Shown here one piece after another: positions 32,365-40,906 of a DNA stretch of 64,000 nt; position 1 is the first letter of the stretch, and every line of letters begins with the position of its first letter. Origin of the DNA: Roseiarcus sp963798015 (GTDB taxonomy: Bacteria; Pseudomonadota; Alphaproteobacteria; Rhizobiales; Beijerinckiaceae); contig CAWCSA010000005.1 of assembly GCA_963798015.1 (NCBI GenBank), positions 62,001 through 126,000 on the forward strand, written 5' to 3'. Both the position numbers and the translations under genes were made by a program. The notes beneath the pieces were generated by a model. The model did no database searches. It was not told where the DNA came from and saw nothing but the letters and a program-made list of their open reading frames with translations.

Positions 32365-34038
32365 ATGACCGCGAGTCTGACGCTCAACAAGATTACCGCG
32401 CAGAAAGGCATCAGCGTTGGCGAAGCCGCCAATCGTGTCGCCGATCTGGGCTGGACGCCGAGCTACGTTCAGGAGGCGATGACCTTCCCGACCGATTACA
32501 AGATCTCGAGGGTTCCTCGCGATCCGATGAAACAAGTGCTGCGCTCCTATTTCCCGATGCAGGAAGAAAAGGACAATCGCGTCTACGGCGCACTCGATGC
32601 GGCGTTACGCGGCGATATGTTCCGCAATGTTGAGCCGCGCTGGATCGAGTGGATGAAGCTGTTCCTGGCGATCATTCCGTTCCCGGAAATCTCAGCGGCG
32701 CGCTCTATGGCCATGGTTGGCCGTCTGTCACCTGGCGAAGAATTGCGTACGGGCTTCACGATGCAGATGGTCGACGAGATGCGCCACTCGACGATTCAGA
32801 TGAATCTGAAGAAGTGGTACATGGAAAACTATATCGACCCGGCTGGGTTCGATATCACCGAGGCCGCGTTCGGCAAGTGCTACGCGTCCACGATCGGACG
32901 CCAGTTCGCGGAAGGCTTCCTCACCGGCGATGCGATCACCGCCGCCAGCATCTATCTGACAGTGGTCGCCGAAACGGCGTTCACCAACACGCTCTTCGTC
33001 GCGATGCCGTCGGAGGCCGCTCGCAACGGCGACTACGCGCTGCCGACCGTGTTTCTGTCCGTCCAGTCGGATGAGTCCCGCCATATCGGCAACGGCCATT
33101 CGATGCTGATGGCGATGCTGCATGATCCCTCGAACCATCAATTGCTGGAGCGCGATCTCAAATACGCCTTCTGGCAGAACCACGCGATCGTCGACGCCGC
33201 CATCGGAACGTTCATCGAATACGGCACCACCAACCGCGACAAGAACAAGGAATCCTACGCGGAGCTCTGGCACCGCTGGATCTACGAGGATTATTATCGC
33301 ACCTACATGCTGCCGCTCGAGAAATACGGCATCAAGATCCACCACGACGACGTGTCGGCGGCCTGGGATCGGATCGTCAAGAAAAACTACGTCCATTTGA
33401 CCGCGCAATTCTTTTCGGTCGGCTGGTCGGTGAATTTCTGGCGCATCGAGGCTCAGACCGAGAAGGACTTCGAGTGGTTCGAGCATAAGTACCCCGGCTG
33501 GCACGCCGAATTTGGCGACTACTGGAAATGGTATTCCAAGCTGTCCAAGCCAGGCGAGTTGCAGATCCTCTTCAACCCCGACGTGGGCTACGTCTATCCG
33601 CACCGCTGCTGGAGCTGCATGGTTCCATGCCTGATCCGTGAGGACTTCTGCTGCGACGAAGTCGACGGCAAGCTGTATACCTACTGTTCGGAAGGTTGCC
33701 GCTGGACGCATAAGGTGGCGTTCGCCGCCGAATATGAAGGGCGTCCGACGCCGGCGATGGGTCGCTTCAGCGGCCGTCGCGAATGGGAAGACTGCTACCA
33801 CGGTTGGGATGTCGCCGACGCTATTAAGGATCTTGGCTTCGTCCGCGATGACGGCAAGACGCTCGTCCCGCAGCCACACTTGCGCTTCGATACGAAGGAC
33901 ATGTGGACGCTCGACGACGTTCGTGGCCACGCTCTGGGGAGCCCGTTGCGCGGCTTCCGCGCATTGAAAGCTGGAGCGGAGCGCGATGCGGCGATCGCGG
34001 AATACCGCAAGGGCTTCAAGATCAATCCCTGCCACTAG
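32365..34038 (+). CDS. prmA: Propane monooxygenase-type hydroxylase, large (di-iron) subunit
   Basis: The 557-residue protein is the catalytic subunit of a soluble di-iron monooxygenase of the propane (group 5/6) type. The carboxylate-bridged iron ligands can be placed: Glu108 (FPEISAARS), Glu138 and His141 (DEMRHS), Glu203 (VVAETAFTN), Glu237 and His240 (DESRHIG). The C-terminal part has the cysteine-rich stretch YPHRCWSCMVPCLIREDFCC followed by YCSEGCRWTH, typical of this subfamily. It inserts one oxygen atom into an alkane or similar substrate using electrons from PrmB. AAGGAG lies before the ATG at 32365. Gene order A-B-C-D supports the assignment; the actual substrate is not proven. Confidence 0.93.
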   Translation: MTASLTLNKITAQKGISVGEAANRVADLGWTPSYVQEAMTFPTDYKISRVPRDPMKQVLRSYFPMQEEKDNRVYGALDAALRGDMFRNVEPRWIEWMKLFLAIIPFPEISAARSMAMVGRLSPGEELRTGFTMQMVDEMRHSTIQMNLKKWYMENYIDPAGFDITEAAFGKCYASTIGRQFAEGFLTGDAITAASIYLTVVAETAFTNTLFVAMPSEAARNGDYALPTVFLSVQSDESRHIGNGHSMLMAMLHDPSNHQLLERDLKYAFWQNHAIVDAAIGTFIEYGTTNRDKNKESYAELWHRWIYEDYYRTYMLPLEKYGIKIHHDDVSAAWDRIVKKNYVHLTAQFFSVGWSVNFWRIEAQTEKDFEWFEHKYPGWHAEFGDYWKWYSKLSKPGELQILFNPDVGYVYPHRCWSCMVPCLIREDFCCDEVDGKLYTYCSEGCRWTHKVAFAAEYEGRPTPAMGRFSGRREWEDCYHGWDVADAIKDLGFVRDDGKTLVPQPHLRFDTKDMWTLDDVRGHALGSPLRGFRALKAGAERDAAIAEYRKGFKINPCH

Positions 34039-34054
34039 AGCAGACTGTCCATAA

Positions 34055-34076
34055 GGGGGCCGCACGTGCGGCCCCC
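34055..34076 (+). terminator. Perfect 22-bp palindrome between prmA and prmB
   Basis: GGGGGCCGCACGTGCGGCCCCC is fully self-complementary and begins 17 bases after the prmA stop. There is no T-run. In an operon where one subunit is needed in high amount, such a hairpin commonly protects the upstream message or partly stops transcription. It would set PrmA above the reductase; this is inference. Confidence 0.6.
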
Positions 34077-34149
34077 GTTCTCGAAAACCGGCAGCCCGCC
34101 AGAAGTGGGACGAGGCCGGCGCGTGATGTCTTTGATTCGTAGGGAGCTC

Positions 34150-35190
34150 ATGTCGGACGCGGTTGTTCACACGGTGCGCTTGGAGCCTGTCGGCCTCGAG
34201 ATGGAGGTCGAGGAGGGCGAGACCGTGCTCAATGCGGCGTTTCGCCAGGGCATTGCCTTGATGCACGGGTGCAAGGAGGGCCAGTGCGGCTCGTGCAAGT
34301 CGAGACTCATCAGCGGCGATATTGAATTGCTCAAATATTCGACTTTCGCTCTACCCGACTATGAACGGGAGACTGAGCACATTCTTCTCTGCAGGACGCA
34401 CGCCTATAGCGACCTTGAGGTGGAGCTGCTCAATTTCGACGAAGACCTGTTGGCTCGCGCGATTCCGGTCAAGGAATTCGAAGCGCGTTTGACCAAGGTC
34501 ACGGCCCTCACCCACGATATTCGTGTCTTGGAGGTTGATCTCAACAGACCTCTGAAATTCTGGGCGGGACAGTACGTTGACTTGACGATCGCCGAAGCCG
34601 GCGTCACTCGTGCTTTTTCAATGGCCAATGCGCCGGCCGAGGGGACGCACCTTTCCTTCATTATAAAAAAGTATCCCGCCGGCGCGTTTTCGGCGCAGCT
34701 CGACGGCAATTTGCAACCGGGCGCCCTGCTCAAGGCGAAGGGGCCCTACGGAATGTGTTTTCGCCGCGAAGCGCGTGCCGGGCCGATGCTGCTGATTGGC
34801 GGCGGCTCGGGCATGTCGCCGCTTTGGTCGATCCTTTCCGATCATGTCGACAGCGGCGAGCAGCGGCCGATTCGCTTCTTCTACGGCGCGCGGACGCGGG
34901 CGGATTTATTCATGCTCGACGAAATCGCCGCCGTCGCGGCCAGTTTACCCGACTTCAAATTCATTCCGGCGTTGTCGGACGCCGCGGCGCAGGATGAGTG
35001 GATTGGCGAGGTAGGGTTCGTGCACGAGGTCGTTCAACGCCATCTGCGCGCTGACGCGTTGAGCGGAATCATCGACGCCTACGCCTGCGGACCCCCGCCA
35101 ATGATCGATGCTGTGTTGCCCGTTTTGCAGATGAACAACATCGATCTCGATCACATCCATTTCGACCGGTTTACTCCAGCCGTGCGGTAA
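34150..35190 (+). CDS. prmB: Propane monooxygenase-type reductase
   Basis: The 346-residue protein carries electrons from NADH to the hydroxylase. The N-terminal plant-type [2Fe-2S] ferredoxin domain has Cys41, Cys46, Cys49 and Cys81 (HGCKEGQCGSCKS and LLCRTHA). An FAD domain follows (RAFSMANAPAEG) and then the NAD domain (LLIGGGSGMSPLWSIL, with CGPPPMIDAVL near the end). AGGGAG before the ATG at 34150 supports this start; an open frame runs back to 34066. Placement between large and small hydroxylase subunits is typical of the prm/mim gene order. Confidence 0.94.
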   Translation: MSDAVVHTVRLEPVGLEMEVEEGETVLNAAFRQGIALMHGCKEGQCGSCKSRLISGDIELLKYSTFALPDYERETEHILLCRTHAYSDLEVELLNFDEDLLARAIPVKEFEARLTKVTALTHDIRVLEVDLNRPLKFWAGQYVDLTIAEAGVTRAFSMANAPAEGTHLSFIIKKYPAGAFSAQLDGNLQPGALLKAKGPYGMCFRREARAGPMLLIGGGSGMSPLWSILSDHVDSGEQRPIRFFYGARTRADLFMLDEIAAVAASLPDFKFIPALSDAAAQDEWIGEVGFVHEVVQRHLRADALSGIIDAYACGPPPMIDAVLPVLQMNNIDLDHIHFDRFTPAVR

Positions 35191-35249
35191 ACGCGGCGGC
35201 GCCTAAAATGCAAACGATAAGTCGACGGTATAATCTAAAGGAGGAAGCG

Positions 35250-36323
35250 ATGAACGCAGCAACACAACAGACAATTCCGCTCAAGTCGGGCGCCGCCGGC
35301 GCGGCCACGTTTCCTGGTTCGAACAGCCGAAAGTACAATTATTTCGAACCCAAGGGCCGCAAGGCCACCCACTACGAAGATATGACCGTCGACGTGCAGC
35401 CCGATCCGGAGCGTTACCTTCTCCAGGATTGGATCATTTCATTCCCTGATGGCACCCCGACTTATTCCAAGAACTGGACCAAGGCGCAGAGCTCGAACTG
35501 GCATCAGTTCCGCTCCATCGATCAGGAATGGGAGCGCACTCACTATCAGCGGCAGTCCACGATCTGCGGCATGGTCCAGAGCGTCATCGAAAACGCGCGC
35601 AAATCCGGCGAGCCCAAGCGGATGGACAAGACCTGGGTCAAGATCCTCCAAGACAATCTGGGGGCCTGGAAGCATGCGGAGTTTGGCCTGGGCACATCGA
35701 TGATGCAGGCTCAGCGGTACGGCTACACCCAGATGATCAACACCGCCATTCTGACCAACTCCTCCTACAAGCTACGCTTCGCCCAGGACCTCACCCTTTA
35801 CCTTGCCGAGATCGGTCTGGACCTGGAGGGCTTCGACGAGCAGGCGGGCAAGAAACATTGGCTCGAGGATCCCGTCTGGCAAGGAACGCGCAAGGCGATC
35901 GAAGCGATTATGGGCGCACCCGATTTTCTCGAGCAATATCTCGCGACCAATCTCGTTTTTGAGCCCCTGGTTGGCGAGCTCTTCCGGAGCGGCTTTATCA
36001 TGCAGGCGGCAGCGTCGCAGGGCGATTTCGCCACGCCGGCGGTGGTCGCAGCCGCCGAGGCCGACTACGAGCGCAACCTCGCCAACACTGTCGAGCTCAT
36101 TCACATGCTGACGCACGACAAGGACCACGGCGCCCATAACAAGGGCTTGTTCAACGGCTGGATGGCGCACCACGCGGCGCTAGCTCATGAAGCCGCCAGC
36201 AACCTGCAGCCGATCTGGTCGCAGCCGAGAGTCAAAATATCGAGTTTCGCGGAGGCCCAGACGGCGTCGAAGAATCGCATCGAGGCGATCTGCAAGGAGG
36301 TCGACCTCAAGGCGCCCTTTTAA
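35250..36323 (+). CDS. prmC: Propane monooxygenase-type hydroxylase, small subunit
   Basis: The 357-residue protein is the beta subunit of the hydroxylase. It shares the ferritin-like helical fold of the large subunit but does not carry the di-iron site. Recognisable parts are SRKYNYFEPKGRKATHYED, YLLQDWIISFPDGTPTYSKNWT, DNLGAWKHAEFGLG and LVFEPLVGELFRSGF. It forms an (alphabeta)2-type complex with PrmA. The ATG at 35250 is preceded by an ideal AAAGGAGG. It follows prmB by 59 bases and prmD follows after 53 bases. Confidence 0.93.
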   Translation: MNAATQQTIPLKSGAAGAATFPGSNSRKYNYFEPKGRKATHYEDMTVDVQPDPERYLLQDWIISFPDGTPTYSKNWTKAQSSNWHQFRSIDQEWERTHYQRQSTICGMVQSVIENARKSGEPKRMDKTWVKILQDNLGAWKHAEFGLGTSMMQAQRYGYTQMINTAILTNSSYKLRFAQDLTLYLAEIGLDLEGFDEQAGKKHWLEDPVWQGTRKAIEAIMGAPDFLEQYLATNLVFEPLVGELFRSGFIMQAAASQGDFATPAVVAAAEADYERNLANTVELIHMLTHDKDHGAHNKGLFNGWMAHHAALAHEAASNLQPIWSQPRVKISSFAEAQTASKNRIEAICKEVDLKAPF

Positions 36324-36376
36324 GCGCCCGGAAGCTCAATCGAACCCAAGTCACATCATTAGTTCAGGAGACAAAA

Positions 36377-36736
36377 ATGGCTGCACAGCACGCGAGTATC
36401 TTCAAGTCGATGAAGGACATTCGGTTTGAAGATACGATTTCCCACCAATGCGGGATAACCATGAACGACAGCGTCGAGGCGCGCGCCATAGCCGAGGTCA
36501 TGGAGAGGAAACCGAACGTCAGGGTCACCTATCAACCGGCTTTGATCCGGATCGACGGCGACCCGAAGCTCGAGTTCAAGATGGACGAGATCAGCGAGGA
36601 GCTTGGTCGGCCGATGACCGCGCATCTGTTCGAAATCTCGACGTCGACTCACTATGGCCGCATGGTGATGGTTGACGACAACACGGTCACATGTTTCGGC
36701 AACATGGATGACGCCTTGGCCTATATCGAACACTAG
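36377..36736 (+). CDS. prmD: Monooxygenase coupling/effector protein (MmoB/DmpM family)
   Basis: The 119-residue cofactor-free protein matches the MmoB/DmpM effector family: DTISHQCGITMNDSVEARAIAEVMERKPNVRVTYQPALIRIDG, then KLEFKMDEISEELGR. It binds the hydroxylase near the active site and tunes oxygen activation and substrate access. AGGAG precedes the ATG. It is the last of the four structural genes and is followed by a strong hairpin, then by the accessory genes. Confidence 0.92.
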   Translation: MAAQHASIFKSMKDIRFEDTISHQCGITMNDSVEARAIAEVMERKPNVRVTYQPALIRIDGDPKLEFKMDEISEELGRPMTAHLFEISTSTHYGRMVMVDDNTVTCFGNMDDALAYIEH

Positions 36737-36744
36737 CCGCTGAA

Positions 36745-36764
36745 GGCCGGCGCGAGCGCCGGCC
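36745..36764 (+). terminator. Strong hairpin between prmD and the accessory genes
   Basis: GGCCGGCG-CGAG-CGCCGGCC is a perfect 8-bp stem with four-base loop, beginning 8 bases after the prmD stop. It is followed by a C-rich and T-poor stretch (CCCTTCC), so termination would be incomplete. It separates structural subunits from the amidohydrolase, DUF59 and chaperonin genes and could lower their expression. Confidence 0.6.
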
Positions 36765-36846
36765 CCCTTCCGACGGAGGCTGGCCAGACGATCCAGCCTT
36801 CGATGACGCAAAAATCGCCCGCATGACGGGCTAGGGAGAAATCGCC

Positions 36847-37890
36847 ATGTACAGGACTGCGAATGGTGAACAGATATTCGTCATCGACGGGCACACCCAT
36901 TTTTGGGACGGCAGCCCAGCCAATCAGAAGAATATTCACGGCAAGCAGTTCATCGAATGCTTCTATGCTTATCATTCCAATTTGAGTCCCCCGTCCGAGA
37001 AATGGACGCTGGATAAATTTTCGAAATACGACGCCAAGACAATGCATGACGACTTGTTCGTCCATGGCTACGACGACATGGCGATCTTGCAGCCGACCTA
37101 CCTGGGGGATTTCTACAAGCACGGCTTCAACACCACTGAACGCAACGCCGCGATGAAGAAGAGCCACCCAGAGCGTTTCATTCTCAACAGCGCCTTTGAT
37201 CCACGCGACGGCGCCAAGGGTCTGGAGGCGCTGCACGAGAATTGCGAGAAATATCATCCCAAGGGCGTCAAGCTTTACACCGCGGAATGGAAGGGCGACT
37301 CGAAGGGCTACAAGCTCACCGACAAGGAATCCTATAAATTTCTTGAGGCGGCGCAAAAGTACGGCATCAAGAATGTTCACGTTCACAAGGGTCCGACGAT
37401 CCTTCCCCTAAACAGGGACGCGTTCGACGTTGCCGATATCGACGACGTCGCCACATCGTTCCAGGATCTGAACTTCATCGTCGAGCACTGCGGCCTGCCG
37501 CGTCTTGACGATTTCTGCTGGATCGCCACGCAGGAGACCAACGTTTACGGCGGCCTCGCTGTTGTGTTGCCCTTCATTCACACCCGTCCCGGATATTTCG
37601 GCCATATCATGTCTGAGCTGCTGTTCTGGATTGGTCCGGACAAGATCCTGTACGGCAGCGACTACGGCATCTGGACCCCGAAATGGCTGATCGACAAATT
37701 CATGGCGTTCGAGATTCCGGAGGAAGAGACCAAGGAGACCGGGTCGGTTCTGACGCTCGAGACGAAGAAGAAGATACTGGGCCTCAATGCGGCTCGGCTG
37801 TATGACATCGACATTGAGGCGCAGAAGAAGAAGATCGAGGCGGCGGGCGGATACGCGCATCTCGCCGAATCCGTCCACGCCCCCGAGTGA
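36847..37890 (+). CDS. Amidohydrolase-2 family protein of the monooxygenase cluster
   Basis: The 347-residue protein has the TIM-barrel metal sites of amidohydrolase-2 proteins: IDGHTHFWDG near the N-terminus (HxH), VHVHKG at mid-protein, IVEHCGLPR, and the C-terminal aspartate in ILYGSDYG. Relatives are encoded beside prm and mim monooxygenases in actinobacteria and Methylocella-like organisms, but their reaction is unknown. A role in handling an inhibitory product or in maturation is possible. It starts 110 bases after prmD and its stop overlaps the next gene (GTGA). Confidence 0.87.
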   Translation: MYRTANGEQIFVIDGHTHFWDGSPANQKNIHGKQFIECFYAYHSNLSPPSEKWTLDKFSKYDAKTMHDDLFVHGYDDMAILQPTYLGDFYKHGFNTTERNAAMKKSHPERFILNSAFDPRDGAKGLEALHENCEKYHPKGVKLYTAEWKGDSKGYKLTDKESYKFLEAAQKYGIKNVHVHKGPTILPLNRDAFDVADIDDVATSFQDLNFIVEHCGLPRLDDFCWIATQETNVYGGLAVVLPFIHTRPGYFGHIMSELLFWIGPDKILYGSDYGIWTPKWLIDKFMAFEIPEEETKETGSVLTLETKKKILGLNAARLYDIDIEAQKKKIEAAGGYAHLAESVHAPE

Positions 37891-38669
37891 GCAGCATGCG
37901 GGACTCGATCAGCGCTAGCCGCAAAGCCGAGGTCTGGCGGCGGTTGGAAACAGTGACCGACCCGGAGCTGGACGAGCCGGTCACTGCGCTCGAGTTCGTC
38001 ACCCGGGCGGATGTGGACGCGAACAATTGCGTCCACATCGAATTTCGTCTGCCGACTTATTGGTGTGCGGCGAACTTCACGTTCCTGATGGCCGACGACA
38101 TGCGCACGGCTGTTAAGGAATTGCCGTGGGTGACTGAGGTCAGCATTGTGCTTGGCGAGCATATGTACGCGGACAAGATCAATGCCGGGCTCGCGCGTGG
38201 ACTGAGCTTTCAGGAGACGTTCGGGGCCGAGGCGGATGGCGATCTTGATGAGGTGCGACGGACCTTCCTGTTGAAGGCTTTCCTGCGTCGCCAGGCGGCG
38301 CTGCTCGCTCATCTCATCGAGGCGGGCCGTGACGCCGCCGGGTTGGTCGCAATGACGCTCGACGAGTTGGTGGGCTTGGAAGTTAGCGAGGCCGGCGACC
38401 GATTGCGGACGCGTTATCTCGAACGGCGCCCGCTCGTGTCCGCTCCACTCGCGATGTCTCGCGCGTTTGTCGATACTGACGGCGATCCGCTGCAAGCCGA
38501 AACGTTATCGACTTATGTCCGCACGCTGCGCAGGGTCGACGTCAATGCCGAATTCAACAGCGCTCTTTGCCGGGGTCTGTTGCATGCGCGCTTCGACACC
38601 GAGACGCCGCTATCGACAAAAAATGGGCGACGTTCCGACGAATCCCGAGTTTCCGCGCAAGACATGTAA
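37887..38669 (+). CDS. DUF59 (MIP18/PaaD-like) protein of the monooxygenase cluster
   Basis: The 260-residue protein opens with a DUF59 domain: RRLETVTDPELDEPVTALEFV, followed by HIEFRLPTYWCAANFTFLM and LPWVTEVSIVLGEHMYADKI. DUF59 proteins act in iron-sulfur or metal-site assembly (MIP18, PaaD, SufT), so a part in loading the di-iron centre or the reductase cluster is plausible. The second half is helical and unassigned. Two starts compete: GTG at 37887 overlapping the previous stop, or ATG at 37896. It lies 18 bases before the chaperonin gene. Confidence 0.85.
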   Translation: MSSMRDSISASRKAEVWRRLETVTDPELDEPVTALEFVTRADVDANNCVHIEFRLPTYWCAANFTFLMADDMRTAVKELPWVTEVSIVLGEHMYADKINAGLARGLSFQETFGAEADGDLDEVRRTFLLKAFLRRQAALLAHLIEAGRDAAGLVAMTLDELVGLEVSEAGDRLRTRYLERRPLVSAPLAMSRAFVDTDGDPLQAETLSTYVRTLRRVDVNAEFNSALCRGLLHARFDTETPLSTKNGRRSDESRVSAQDM

Positions 38670-38687
38670 CTTCACGAGGATGCGACG

Positions 38688-40325
38688 ATGCCTAAGATCA
38701 TGCTGCACGATGCTGAGGCCAGAGAGGCCCTCGGTCGCGGCGTCGCCAAACTCACTAAGGCCGTTAGCGGCACGCTTGGCCCCAGGGGCATGAACGCGGT
38801 CATGGACCGCCCGATCGGCACCCCGCTCGTGTCGCGTGACGGGGTCAGCATCGCCAGCGAGATCGAGCTCGAATGCCCATTTGAGAACATGGGCGCTCAG
38901 GTTCTTCGCGAAGTCTCCAAACAGACCAACGAAGTTGCTGGCGACGGAACCACCACCGCGACGGTGCTCGCAAATTTCCTCGTGCAGAACGGCCTTGCGC
39001 TGCTCGCCGAGGGCGCCAATCCCGTCGAGTTGGTCGAGGGGCTTGAATTAGCTGTCGAGGAGACCATCGAGGCGCTCAAGCGCTCGGCCAAGAGCCTCGA
39101 TGGCGGAAAGGGCCTGCGCGCCATCGCCAGCATTGCGGCCAATGATTCCAAGCTTGGCGAAATCGTCGCGGAAGCCTTCGAACGCGCCGGCAACCACGGC
39201 ATCGTCGCTGTCGAATTTGGGGCGACCGTCGAGACGACGCTGGAAGTGATCGAAGGCATGGCTTTCGAGCGAGGCTATCTTTCGCATCACATGGTGACAG
39301 ACGTCGAACGGATGCAGGTCGTTCTCGACAATCCGTACATCCTGATGACCGATCAGAAAATACAGTCGATCGATGAGCTGACCGGCGTCTTCTCCCTCAT
39401 CGAAAAGAGCCGCCGGCCTTTACTGATCATTGCCGAGGAAGTGGCTCCTCCGGTGATCATGATGCTGCTGTCGCGGCGGGAGAAAGATAACTTCAAGGTC
39501 GCCGCCATTCATCCGCCGGAATATGGCCATTGGCGCAAGGCCATGCTGGACGACATCGCCGTCACGACGGGGGGCAAGGTGATATCGAAGGACCTTGGCG
39601 GCGCGGTAGAGCGGGCGCGGCTGGAAGATCTGGGCTCAGCGCGTCAGGTGCGAATTTCGTCGACGAAGACGCTGATCACCGCAGGCAATGGGAGGCCTAA
39701 GGAAATTCAGGCCCGTCGCGACCAGGTGTCGCGTCAGTACGACGCGGCGCCGGAAAATGTAGAGCGTGACAAATTCCAGGAGCGTCTCGCGAAGTTGTCT
39801 GGCGGAACGGCGATGATCCTGGCGGGCGGCGCAACCCCGGTCGAGCAGAAGCGTAGAGCGCAATTGATCGAAGATTCGATCAATGCGACGCGCGCCGCGA
39901 TCGAGGAGGGCATCGTGCCGGGCGGCGGCGTCGCTCTGATGCGCGTTGCGCCGGAACTCGACGGTCTGATCAAGAAGTTGAAAGGCGCCGCCAAGCAGGG
40001 GGCTACATTGGTGCAACGCTCGTTGAGCCACCCGTTCGCCTGCATTGTCTCCAATAGCGGCCGCGATAGCGCAGCCGCCGTCGCCAAGGTTGCAAAAGCC
40101 ACCAATGGCCACGGCTTTGACGCGCGCAGCGGAGAGACCGTCGATATGGTCAAGGCCGGCATCATCGACCCGGTGAAGGTCAGCTATTGTGCGGTCCGCA
40201 ACGCCGGATCGGTCGCCGCTCTGATCCTGACGACGCAAACCCTAATCGCCAAGAAGCCGGATGACTACGATATCACCGCCGGTCCGGCCCGCGGCGGAGG
40301 CGCTGAGCTGCTTGGACGCCCTTGA
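38688..40325 (+). CDS. GroEL-like chaperonin dedicated to the monooxygenase (MimG type)
   Basis: The 545-residue protein is a group I chaperonin paralogue. The ATPase core is intact (TLGPRGMNAVMDRPIG, NEVAGDGTTTATVLA, EEGIVPGGGVALMR). The usual GGM-repeat tail is replaced by PARGGGAELLGRP, and several apical segments differ from housekeeping GroEL. No groES is adjacent. In mycobacterial mimABCD clusters the homologous MimG is needed for productive folding of the hydroxylase; that is established for MimG and inferred here. AGGA lies before the ATG. It ends the operon before a repeat-rich gap. Confidence 0.93.
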   Translation: MPKIMLHDAEAREALGRGVAKLTKAVSGTLGPRGMNAVMDRPIGTPLVSRDGVSIASEIELECPFENMGAQVLREVSKQTNEVAGDGTTTATVLANFLVQNGLALLAEGANPVELVEGLELAVEETIEALKRSAKSLDGGKGLRAIASIAANDSKLGEIVAEAFERAGNHGIVAVEFGATVETTLEVIEGMAFERGYLSHHMVTDVERMQVVLDNPYILMTDQKIQSIDELTGVFSLIEKSRRPLLIIAEEVAPPVIMMLLSRREKDNFKVAAIHPPEYGHWRKAMLDDIAVTTGGKVISKDLGGAVERARLEDLGSARQVRISSTKTLITAGNGRPKEIQARRDQVSRQYDAAPENVERDKFQERLAKLSGGTAMILAGGATPVEQKRRAQLIEDSINATRAAIEEGIVPGGGVALMRVAPELDGLIKKLKGAAKQGATLVQRSLSHPFACIVSNSGRDSAAAVAKVAKATNGHGFDARSGETVDMVKAGIIDPVKVSYCAVRNAGSVAALILTTQTLIAKKPDDYDITAGPARGGGAELLGRP

Positions 40326-40344
40326 CGCCGAGCAGGCGCCCCTT

Positions 40345-40596
40345 CCTTCTCCCCTCGGGAGAAGGTGGCCCGAAGGGCCGGATGAGGGCCCGCATGGCAA
40401 GGCAGTGGCGGCAGCGTAACTGCCCGCCTACCTTGGCGCTCTCGCGCTCTTCGCATTGGGTGGAAGCGGATTCCCTCTCCTACGGGAGAGGGGTTGGGGT
40501 GAGGGGTTCGCGCGCCATGCGCGCATGGCGCCTAAGGGTGGATTTTCCTCATCCGGCGGACCTACGGTCCGCCACCTTCTCCCCGCGGGAGAAGGG
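40345..40596. repeat. Composite intergenic repeat with inverted arms
   Basis: The left arm (40345-40388) reads CCTTCTCCCCTCGGGAGAAG and continues with GGCCCGAAGGGCCGGATGAG. The right arm (40547-40596) is an inverted variant ending in CTTCTCCCCGCGGGAGAAGG. Between them lie a GGGAGAGGGGTTGGGGTGAG block and a perfect 20-bp palindrome, GCGCCATGCGCGCATGGCGC (40512-40531). These GGAGAAGG/CGGATGAGG modules are common dispersed repeats in Bradyrhizobium-like genomes. The element sits after the chaperonin gene and probably ends the operon transcript. Confidence 0.75.
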
Positions 40597-40604
40597 AAGG
40601 GCGC

Positions 40605-40874
40605 TCAGTCGGACTTTGGATTGCCGGCGTCCGCCGACGGTGCAAGGAAATAGGGCTCGACGGCGCCGGTCATCTTGATCACCAGCGGCTGACCGCGGCG
40701 GTCGAGCGCCTTGCCGGCGGCGGCCCGGATCCAACCTTCGCTCACAGAATATTCCTCGACGTCGCGTCGTTCGACGCCGCGAAAGCGCACGCCGATGCCG
40801 CGCGCTAGCGTTGTTTCGTCATAGAACGGACTTGAGGGGTCGACGCTGAGCCGGTCCGGCGGAACGTCGGTCAT
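40605..40874 (-). CDS. DUF3297 family protein
   Basis: The 89-residue protein matches the small DUF3297 family: DRLSVDPSSPFYDETTLARGIGVRFRGVERRDVEEYSVSEGWI, then GQPLVIKMTGAVEPYF. It has no cysteines, signal or membrane segment. Database names sometimes call this family glutathione peroxidase, but nothing in the sequence supports that. It follows rpsT on the same strand after 32 bases and may share its transcript. Confidence 0.82.
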   Translation of the reverse strand: MTDVPPDRLSVDPSSPFYDETTLARGIGVRFRGVERRDVEEYSVSEGWIRAAAGKALDRRGQPLVIKMTGAVEPYFLAPSADAGNPKSD

Positions 40875-40906
40875 CGGGAGATGGGCGCCTCAGCTGGACG
40901 CGGCGA

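Noticed and set aside
32728..34266. 512-codon open frame opposite prmA
   Set aside because: Antisense shadow of a high-GC gene with clear di-iron motifs; the shadow has no recognisable domain. Similar shadows opposite htpG, ilvC, the binding protein and murC were rejected for the same reason.
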